Positions 17,037-23,795 of a DNA stretch of 35,242 nucleotides are shown in pieces. A model generated the notes under the pieces. It searched no databases, was not told the origin of the DNA, and was given only the letters and a program-made list of their open reading frames with translations. Source of the stretch: Methylosinus sp. Ce-a6 (GTDB lineage: Bacteria; Pseudomonadota; Alphaproteobacteria; Rhizobiales; Beijerinckiaceae). Each line of letters begins with the position of its first letter. Position 1 is the stretch's first letter. The position numbers were made by a program, and so were the translations under genes. Location: contig NZ_BGJX01000036.1 in the NCBI RefSeq assembly GCF_009811655.1, positions 1-35,242 of the forward strand, read 5' to 3'.

Positions 17037-18791
17037 CTAGTAGTTCGCGAGCACGGGCGCGGTCGGCGCCTTGCCCTCGAACGGATAGTAACGGAAGCTG
17101 GTGAAGACCATGCTGTCCCGCGCCTGCGGGGCGCCGCCGACGCCGAAGAAGCCGTCCTTGATCGTGTAGGAATATTGCACGCCGCCGCGCACCTTGCCGA
17201 ACTGCCCTTGATACAATGTGTGCCAGACGCCGCCGGTGATCTGGCGAACGTCCTTGATGAGCCCGGCGCAGGCGAAGGGCCCGCCGAGCGGGATATTGGC
17301 GGCCGTGCCGCCCGGCAGGAACACCGGCTGGCCGGCGGGAACCGCCAGCAGCTGGTCGTTCTCGATGTTGCAGCCGAGATTATTGAAGAACGGATTGGCG
17401 AAGCCGCCGAAAATGACGTTCCCCGGTATGGCGACATATTGCGGATTTCGTTTCGTGAACTCGCCGCCGGCATAGGCGTAGATGTCCCAGTCCGGCGTGG
17501 GATGCAGCACGCCGCCGACGAGAATCATGCGCTCGTTGATCGGCAGCGGGCCGCCGTCGAAGGCGGAAAAGGTGGCGTCCGCGAGCTGCGCGGCGCCATA
17601 GCGGCCGATGCCGTGGCCGATCGCGCCGGAGACCTGGAAATCGAGGACATCGGGAATAACGGGCGCGTATATGCCGGCTCCGAAGCCGCCGCCCCAGGCG
17701 TTGCGATTGCCCCAATAGGCGCGCGTGGTGAAGTTGCGCATCAGGCCGAAACCCTCCACATGCACGGTGCGATCGCCGAGATCCAGGTCCCATGCGGCCT
17801 TGGCGATCAGATCGGGAGCGCGGTTCAGCGAATAGCTGTTCACGATGTTGAAGAGGCCGCCGCCCGCCGCTTGCCCGAACAGGATCGGATTTTGCAGCGG
17901 CAGAGCGGTCGTGCCGAAGAATCCCGGCGGCAGGGCGCCATAGCCGGTGAATGTGGTGGCGGCGCCTTCGGCCGCCAGAGAGAGCCAGAACTTCTTGTAG
18001 AAATCCATGGTGAGGCGCAATCCCGGCTGTCGCGCCCAGGTGTAGCCGGGGACATATTGGTGGTCGATGGTCAGCGGCTGGACCGTCGTGTCCGGCTTGA
18101 TGCCGATCTTGTTCAAGGTCACGAGCGACCATGCCTGTCCAGCCATGAAATGCGCGCCGAAAACATCCCAATCGATATTGGTGTAGGCTTGCCGCAGGCG
18201 CAGATTGTAGGAGTTGCTCTGATTGGAGTTGGCGGTCTGCGCGGCGCCTAAAAAATCGGTTTCGACGTAAGCGAATATATTGGTGAGAGGATCGACGTCT
18301 CCCTTCACGAGCATCGAGAAGCGGGACGGGCGGGCGCTGAAGCGGAATTCGCTCGAATGCCCCGTCGCGAAGAAATTATATGGAATGTTCTGGAACGGCG
18401 TGTTGATGTCCGCGCCGATCCAGCGGCTGCGCCAGACGCTCTCGAGCGCCAGGAAGCCGCCGGGGGTGATCGTCAGCCCTCGGAAGCGGAATTTGTCGGG
18501 GCCGATCTTTTCCGCCTGCTCCTTCTTTTCCTTTTCCTTTTCCTTCGCCTCCTTCTCCTTCTGTTTTTCTTCCTTGGCTTTCTTCTTGTCCGCCGCCGCT
18601 GACTTTTCGGCCTTGTCCAGCTTGCCCTCGAGCTTGCGCAGCCGCTCCATGAGCGTGTGGACCTCCGCTCGCAGCTCCTCTTCGCTGGCTCTGGCCGAAG
18701 CGACGGAGAGAACGACGAGGGCGACGGCGAGCGAGCCGCGCCCGGTTGTGCGCAAGAGCTTTGCGCGGCAATGGCGATGGATGCGATTCAT
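17037..18791 (-). CDS. outer-membrane porin with coiled-coil N-terminus (DcaP-like)
   Basis: A 584-residue outer-membrane beta-barrel protein. Residues 1-35 are a signal peptide ending ASARA. Residues 36-95 are a charged coiled coil, with a nearly pure Lys/Glu stretch (KEKEAKEKEKEKKEQ) that probably forms a trimer stalk in the periplasm. From residue 100 alternating beta strands follow (FRFRGLTITPGGFLALESVW ... FAYVETDFLG ... LRLRQAYTNIDW), and the chain ends near an aromatic residue. The layout resembles DcaP-type trimeric porins and similar large porins of methylotrophs, and the substrate is unknown. The gene converges with glpK. Confidence 0.85.
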   Translation of the reverse strand: MNRIHRHCRAKLLRTTGRGSLAVALVVLSVASARASEEELRAEVHTLMERLRKLEGKLDKAEKSAAADKKKAKEEKQKEKEAKEKEKEKKEQAEKIGPDKFRFRGLTITPGGFLALESVWRSRWIGADINTPFQNIPYNFFATGHSSEFRFSARPSRFSMLVKGDVDPLTNIFAYVETDFLGAAQTANSNQSNSYNLRLRQAYTNIDWDVFGAHFMAGQAWSLVTLNKIGIKPDTTVQPLTIDHQYVPGYTWARQPGLRLTMDFYKKFWLSLAAEGAATTFTGYGALPPGFFGTTALPLQNPILFGQAAGGGLFNIVNSYSLNRAPDLIAKAAWDLDLGDRTVHVEGFGLMRNFTTRAYWGNRNAWGGGFGAGIYAPVIPDVLDFQVSGAIGHGIGRYGAAQLADATFSAFDGGPLPINERMILVGGVLHPTPDWDIYAYAGGEFTKRNPQYVAIPGNVIFGGFANPFFNNLGCNIENDQLLAVPAGQPVFLPGGTAANIPLGGPFACAGLIKDVRQITGGVWHTLYQGQFGKVRGGVQYSYTIKDGFFGVGGAPQARDSMVFTSFRYYPFEGKAPTAPVLANY

Positions 18792-19528
18792 TGGCGCCTG
18801 TCCCTATGGACGGCGCCGCGCCGTATCGGGCGAGCCGCGAGCGTCGCGAAGACGACTCGCAGAAAGTCAAAAACGCTTTCCGGCGCGACGCCACGATCAC
18901 TGTCGAAAAAACGAGGTGATGAAATCGGTGACGCTACGCTCGACGCGAGCGCGACATGGTCGAGGACGACATTCGACCCAATCAGCGTCGCAACGTTATG
19001 CTCGCGCCATGACGGAACGACGACCGTGAGCGAAAGCGCGATGCGGGCGCGACCAGAGCGCTTTCCGCTCGAACGATCAGAATTCGCTATCGCTCGGAAA
19101 CTGGTCCAGCGCTCGGCTCCGTTCACGGCGCCGCGACGCGCGAGGAGCGCGCGCCGCCCGCGGCGCAGGCGGCCTTTCGTGGAAACTCCGAAACTTCGCG
19201 GCCCGCGAGCGCGGACTCGGCCGCGCGCTTCCGCGGCGTTTTCGGCCCCGTGCGTAAAATGGTGATTTGTGACGCGATTGTGTATATAAAGCGACGCGAA
19301 CGGCGCAGGAGTCGTCTTCCGGCGCGCGTCGCGTCAAAGGCGGATGCGGGCCACATTTCGGCCGTCAACGCCCTTGATCGTGGCGGCGAAGCGGCGATGT
19401 CCGGCGCGACGGCGAAAATCGTTCGCTGTTGAAGCGAGACAGGAAGGGGCCGTGAGAAAGCTCGGGCCCTCGGTCGATGAAGAGAACATCGAACCCTCGA
19501 GATCGGACATGAACAGTAAAGGTTGAAA
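18792..19528. other. 737-base region without a recognised gene, upstream of chvI
   Basis: No frame here has a credible start, ribosome site and family resemblance. It contains a half copy (19066-19086) of the 4970-5005 repeat module, CAGAGCGCTTTCCGCTCGAA. A locally AT-richer stretch near 19255-19295 (GTATATAAAG) could hold the chvI promoter. It also carries the porin promoter region next to 18792. Confidence 0.5.
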
Positions 19529-20230
19529 ATGCCGACAATCGCTCTCGTCGACGACGACCGCAATATTCTGACCTCCGTCTCGATCGCGCTGGAAGGCGAG
19601 GGTTATCGCGTGCAGACCTACACCGACGGCGCCGCCGCGCTCGACGGACTGCGCGCCAATCCGCCGGACCTCGCCATTTTCGACATAAAGATGCCGCGCA
19701 TGGACGGAATGGAGCTCTTGCGCCGACTGCGGCAGAAGTCCGACCTTCCGGTGATCTTCCTGACCTCGAAGGACGAGGAGATCGACGAATTGTTCGGCCT
19801 CAAGATGGGCGCCGACGATTTCATCCATAAACCCTTCTCGCAGCGCCTGCTGGTGGAGCGCGTGAAGGCGATTCTGCGCCGCGCCAATCCGAAGGAGGCG
19901 GCGGCGCAGAAGGAGTCCGAGGCCAAGGTTCTGGAGCGCGGCGCGCTGGTCATGGATCCGGAGCGCCACACCTGCACCTGGCGCGGCGATCCCGTCGTGC
20001 TCACGGTGACGGAGTTCCTCATCCTGCAGGCGCTGGCGCAGCGCCCCGGCGTGGTGAAGAGCCGCAATGCGCTGATGGACGCCGCCTATGACGATCAGGT
20101 CTATGTCGACGACCGCACCATCGACAGCCACATCAAGCGGCTGCGCAAGAAGTTCAAGGTCGTCGACAATGAGTTCGAGATGATCGAGACGCTCTATGGC
20201 GTCGGCTATCGCTTCAAGGAAGCGCAATAA
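19529..20230 (+). CDS. chvI: two-component response regulator ChvI
   Basis: An OmpR-type regulator of 233 residues. The receiver domain has the acidic pocket Asp8-Asp9-Asp10, phospho-acceptor Asp52 (FDIKMPRMDG), the conserved Thr (FLTSKDEE) and Lys (FIHKPF). The DNA-binding winged helix is at about 140-233 (LTVTEFLILQALAQRPGVV ... DDRTIDSHIKRLRKKF ... YGVGYRF). ChvI answers to acid and envelope stress in rhizobia and agrobacteria. It begins the block chvI-chvG-hprK-EIIA-HPr. The start ATG follows AAAGG by a few bases, and a TTG two codons upstream is less likely. Confidence 0.93.
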   Translation: MPTIALVDDDRNILTSVSIALEGEGYRVQTYTDGAAALDGLRANPPDLAIFDIKMPRMDGMELLRRLRQKSDLPVIFLTSKDEEIDELFGLKMGADDFIHKPFSQRLLVERVKAILRRANPKEAAAQKESEAKVLERGALVMDPERHTCTWRGDPVVLTVTEFLILQALAQRPGVVKSRNALMDAAYDDQVYVDDRTIDSHIKRLRKKFKVVDNEFEMIETLYGVGYRFKEAQ

Positions 20231-20236
20231 CGACTG

Positions 20237-22069
20237 ATGACCGTCACGACCGACAATGAACATGGCGTCGTCGAGACGCCGGCGCGGCAAAAGCGAATCG
20301 GCCGCGCCGCGACCGTTCGCTTCGCGCGGCTGACGCGCGCCGTTCAATCGCGCCTGTCGTCATCGCTCACCCGTCGCATCGTCGTGCTCAATCTGGGCGG
20401 CCTCGTGGCGCTGCTCGGCGGCTTTCTCTATCTCAACCAGTTTCGCGAAGGTCTGATCGACGCGCGCGTGCAGAGCCTGCAGACGCAGGGCGAGATCATC
20501 GCCGCGGCGATCGCGGCCTCCGCCACCGTCGACACCGACGCCATCACCATCGATCCCGAAAAGCTGCTGCGGCTCGCGCCCGGCGAGAGCTACAGCCTCG
20601 CCGAGGGCAGCCAGCCGTCGATGGAGTTCTCGCTCAATCCCGAGCGCATCGGCCCGCTGTTGCGCCGCCTCGTCTCGCCGACGCGCACGCGCGCGCGCAT
20701 CTACGACCGCGACGGCTATCTCCTGCTCGATTCGCGCTCCGTCAACGGCCGCTCCAATATTCTGCGCTTCGAGCTCGGGCCCGCGGGCGGCGGCGCCGAT
20801 TCGACGAGCTATCTCGAGCGCGGGATCAATGCGCTGCGGCGCTGGACGCGGCGGCCGGAGCTGCCGCTGTATGAAGACATCGGCGCCGGCAATGGCAAGG
20901 CCTATCCGGAGGTGGCGGCCGCGCTCGCCGGCGGCGCTTTGTCGGTGGTGCGCGCCAACGCCAAGGGCGAGACGATCATCTCCGTCGCCGTGCCGGTGCA
21001 GCGCTTCCGCTCGGTGCGCGGCGCGCTGCTCCTGTCGACTCTCGGCGGCGACATCGACGCCATTCTCGCGCAGGAGCGTTGGGGCATCATCCGCATCTTC
21101 CTGGTCTCGGCCGGCGTGATGCTGCTCTTGTCATTGCTCTTCGCCGGCACCATCGCCGAGCCCATGCGCCGTCTCGCCGAGGCGGCCGAGCGCGTGCGGC
21201 GCGGCGTCAAATCGCGCCAGGAGATTCCGGACTTCTCGCAGCGCCAGGACGAGATCGGCCATCTCTCCGGCGCGCTGCGCGACATGACGCGCGCGCTCTA
21301 CAGTCGCATAGAGGCGATCGAGCATTTCGCCGCCGATGTCGCGCATGAGCTCAAGAATCCGCTGACCTCGCTGCGCAGCGCGGTCGAGACTCTGCCCATC
21401 GTCAAGGACGAGAACGCGCGCTCGCGCCTGCTCACCATCATCAAGCACGACGTCGGAAGGCTCGATCGGCTCATCAGCGACATTTCCGACGCCTCGCGCC
21501 TCGACGCCGAGCTCGCCCGCGCCGATATGGCGATCGTCGACATCGCCGGCGTGCTGAAGACGGTGGTCGGCATGGCGCATGACGTCGATCGCGGCGACGG
21601 CGTCGAGATCACAATCGACATTCAGCCCTCCGATCCGCGGCGGCGCTGGCGCATCCTCGGCCATGATTCGCGCCTCGCGCAGGTGTTCGACAATCTCATC
21701 GCCAACGCCTGCTCCTTCTCCTCGCCCGGCGGCGGCGTGCGCGTCTGTCTGCGGCCGGAGCAGGCGATCGGGCCGGGCGGGACGCCGCTCGACGGCTATG
21801 AGATCATCGTCGACGACGACGGCCCCGGCATTCCCGCCCACGCCTTCGAGCGGATCTTCGAGCGTTTCTACACGGATCGGCCGGAGCAGGGCTTCGGCCA
21901 GAATTCGGGGCTCGGCCTGTCGATCTCTCGGCAGATCGTGGAGGCGCATAACGGCCGCATCCGGGCGATGAACCGAACGCGGGCGGAGCCGGAGGGAACC
22001 GACGAGATCGCGCCGGGCGATGTCGTGCTCGGCGCGCGCTTCGTGCTCTGGCTTCCGGCGGCGAAATGA
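20237..22069 (+). CDS. chvG: sensor histidine kinase ChvG
   Basis: The membrane sensor partner of ChvI, 610 residues. A basic cytosolic start is followed by helix 1 (RRIVVLNLGGLVALLGGFLY, near 50-70), a periplasmic sensor domain to about residue 285 and helix 2 (IFLVSAGVMLLLSLLFAGTI). A HAMP linker follows, then the H-box with His370 in DVAHELKNPLTSLRSA and the ATPase with N-box DNLIANACSFSSP, G1 DDDGPGIP and G2 GLGLSISRQIVEAH. It lies 6 bases after chvI, and its end overlaps the hprK start by 4 bases. ExoR, the periplasmic inhibitor known in rhizobia, is not in the window. Confidence 0.93.
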   Translation: MTVTTDNEHGVVETPARQKRIGRAATVRFARLTRAVQSRLSSSLTRRIVVLNLGGLVALLGGFLYLNQFREGLIDARVQSLQTQGEIIAAAIAASATVDTDAITIDPEKLLRLAPGESYSLAEGSQPSMEFSLNPERIGPLLRRLVSPTRTRARIYDRDGYLLLDSRSVNGRSNILRFELGPAGGGADSTSYLERGINALRRWTRRPELPLYEDIGAGNGKAYPEVAAALAGGALSVVRANAKGETIISVAVPVQRFRSVRGALLLSTLGGDIDAILAQERWGIIRIFLVSAGVMLLLSLLFAGTIAEPMRRLAEAAERVRRGVKSRQEIPDFSQRQDEIGHLSGALRDMTRALYSRIEAIEHFAADVAHELKNPLTSLRSAVETLPIVKDENARSRLLTIIKHDVGRLDRLISDISDASRLDAELARADMAIVDIAGVLKTVVGMAHDVDRGDGVEITIDIQPSDPRRRWRILGHDSRLAQVFDNLIANACSFSSPGGGVRVCLRPEQAIGPGGTPLDGYEIIVDDDGPGIPAHAFERIFERFYTDRPEQGFGQNSGLGLSISRQIVEAHNGRIRAMNRTRAEPEGTDEIAPGDVVLGARFVLWLPAAK

Positions 22070-22554
22070 GCGGCGCGCCTCGCTCCGAGGGCCGGGATGA
22101 AGACCGCGTCGTGATTCACGCCAACGCCCTGCTCCTGGGCTCGGCCGGCGTGCTGATGCGCGGTCCCTCCGGCAGCGGCAAGAGCGGGCTCGGCCTGGAG
22201 CTCATCCAAGCGGCGCGCGGGCACGGTCTCTTCGCCCGGCTCATCGGCGACGATCGCGTCGAGATCGTCCGCCGCCATGGCCGGCTGCTGGCGCGGCCGC
22301 ATCCTTCCATCGCCGGAGCGATCGAGGAGCGCGGGGTCGGCGTGCTGCGGGTCGAATTCGAGCCCGCGGGGGTGCTGCGCTGTCTCGTGGACCTGCGTGG
22401 GCCGCGCGACGGCGCGCCGCGACGATATCCCGAGGAGGCGGACGGACAGGCGAATTTGTGCGGCGTGGCGCTGCCGCGGCTCGCCGCCGATGCCCGCGAG
22501 GCAGGGGCGGCGAGGAAGATTTTCTCGTTTATTCATCAGTTTGTAGCATTTTAG
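22066..22554 (+). CDS. hprK: HPr kinase/phosphorylase, short alphaproteobacterial form
   Basis: A 162-residue protein equal to the C-terminal catalytic domain of HPr kinase. The full Gram-positive type has an extra 130-residue N-terminal domain that is absent here, as usual in alphaproteobacteria. The P-loop GPSGSGKS is at residues 33-40, followed by the family segment LIGDDRVEIVRRHGRLLARPHPSIAGAIEERGVGVL. It phosphorylates a serine of HPr. ATGA overlap with chvG implies translational coupling, linking envelope-stress signalling with the regulatory PTS. Confidence 0.92.
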   Translation: MSGAPRSEGRDEDRVVIHANALLLGSAGVLMRGPSGSGKSGLGLELIQAARGHGLFARLIGDDRVEIVRRHGRLLARPHPSIAGAIEERGVGVLRVEFEPAGVLRCLVDLRGPRDGAPRRYPEEADGQANLCGVALPRLAADAREAGAARKIFSFIHQFVAF

Positions 22555-22739
22555 CGGGGACAGGAGGTTTTCGCTTGCCAATTTCGCCGCAACGCACAAA
22601 ATGGCGGCCGAAACGCTGCGAACGTCGGGGCGACATTCGCGTTAGTAAATTGGTGAGCCGCAATGCCGGTCCGCGTCGGTTCTCCGATTTCGACGATCTC
22701 GTTCTCTCGCGAGACGGTCTTCATGAGCGGTAGCTGCGA

Positions 22740-23141
22740 ATGATCGGAATGGTCCTGGTGACCCATGGCCACCTCGCCACGGAGTTCCGCGCGGCCCTCG
22801 AGCACGTGGTCGGCCCGCAGAAGCAACTCGTGTCGATTTCCATCGGCCCCGAGGATGACATGGAGCGTCGGCGCCGGGACATTATCGACGCCATCGCCGA
22901 GGCCGACAGCGGCGAAGGCGTCGTCGTCCTGACCGACATGTTCGGCGGCACGCCCTCCAATCTGGCGATTTCCGTGATGAACGGCGGCAAGGTGGAGGTG
23001 CTCGCGGGCATTAATCTGCCCATGCTGATCAAGCTCGCCTCGGTGCGCGAGACGGCTCCGCTCGAGCAGGCGGTGTTGCAAGCCCAAGACGCCGGGCGCA
23101 AATATGTCTATATCGCCAGCAGAGTTCTCAACGCGAAATGA
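22740..23141 (+). CDS. PTS EIIA component, mannose family
   Basis: A 133-residue cytosolic phosphocarrier. VTHGHLA holds the phosphorylated His9, and VVLTDMFGGTPSNLA is the family signature. There is no EIIB or EIIC gene nearby, so it is likely a regulatory relay, not a sugar transporter, as in the ntr-like PTS of alphaproteobacteria. It lies 185 bases after hprK, and its last four bases overlap the start of ptsH. Confidence 0.93.
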   Translation: MIGMVLVTHGHLATEFRAALEHVVGPQKQLVSISIGPEDDMERRRRDIIDAIAEADSGEGVVVLTDMFGGTPSNLAISVMNGGKVEVLAGINLPMLIKLASVRETAPLEQAVLQAQDAGRKYVYIASRVLNAK

Positions 23142-23443
23142 CCGAGCAGAGTGTTTCCGCCGCCCAGGACGGCCGCATCATCCGCGATCTCGTCATCGTC
23201 AATCGCAAGGGCCTGCATGCGCGGGCCACCGCCAAATTCGTCCAGTGCTGTGAATCTTTCGAGGCCGAGATCACCGTGTCCAAATGCGGCGACACGGTCG
23301 GCGGCAGCTCGATCATGGGCATTTTGACGCTCGGCGCGGCGCAGGGCTCGACGATCACCGTCACCGCCGCCGGCCCGCAGGCTTTCGAGGCGATAGAGGC
23401 GCTGGCGGCGCTCGTCGGCAATCGCTTCGGCGAGGAGGAGTAA
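23138..23443 (+). CDS. ptsH: phosphocarrier protein HPr
   Basis: The 101-residue phosphocarrier between enzyme I and EIIA. KGLHARA contains the active His27, and GGSSIMGILTLGAA contains Ser58, which corresponds to the regulatory serine phosphorylated by HPr kinase. The N-terminus is about 12 residues longer than in the classical protein. Its ATG overlaps the EIIA stop (ATGA), showing coupled translation. ptsP or ptsI, needed to charge it, is not in this window. Confidence 0.95.
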   Translation: MTEQSVSAAQDGRIIRDLVIVNRKGLHARATAKFVQCCESFEAEITVSKCGDTVGGSSIMGILTLGAAQGSTITVTAAGPQAFEAIEALAALVGNRFGEEE

Positions 23444-23466
23444 GGGGGCGAAGGCTCCTTCCCTCG

Positions 23467-23736
23467 CTTTGAAAATTTTTGCGAATGCAAAGATGAGGCG
23501 AAACCATTGTGGGGCGACCCCTTCTCCCACTTGTGGGAGAAGGTGGCCCGGCGCAGCCGGGTCGGATGAGGGCGCGACCCGCCGCAGCCATCTTCGAACC
23601 TTCCTCCGATTCACGAACCGCAGCCGCGCTCATCCGACCTCGCTTCGCGAGGCCACCTTCTCCCGCAGGCGGGAGAAGGATGCGCCTCTGCTTTGAAAAT
23701 ACTTGGGAATGTGAAAATGAGGCGAGACCATCGTCC
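23467..23736. repeat. twin palindromes flanked by a direct repeat
   Basis: Most of the 352-base gap between ptsH and the ligase gene is repeats. Palindromes with 11-bp arms lie at 23520-23543 (CCTTCTCCCAC/GTGGGAGAAGG) and 23656-23679 (CCTTCTCCCGC/GCGGGAGAAGG). Their inner flanks are inverted copies (GGTGGCC...CGGATGAG against CTCATCCG...GGCCACC). An imperfect 45-base direct repeat starting CTTTGAAAAT lies at 23467-23511 and 23691-23736. A worn third palindrome lies near 23738-23775. Confidence 0.75.
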
Positions 23737-23795
23737 GCCTTCTCCCATTCGTGACGGGCAGCGGGGGAGGGCCGGGGAGGGAGCGTCAGCGCGCT

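Noticed and set aside
18500..18600. Simple TCCTT-type repeat on the plus strand
   Set aside because: It encodes the Lys/Glu coiled coil of the porin on the other strand. Not a separate element.
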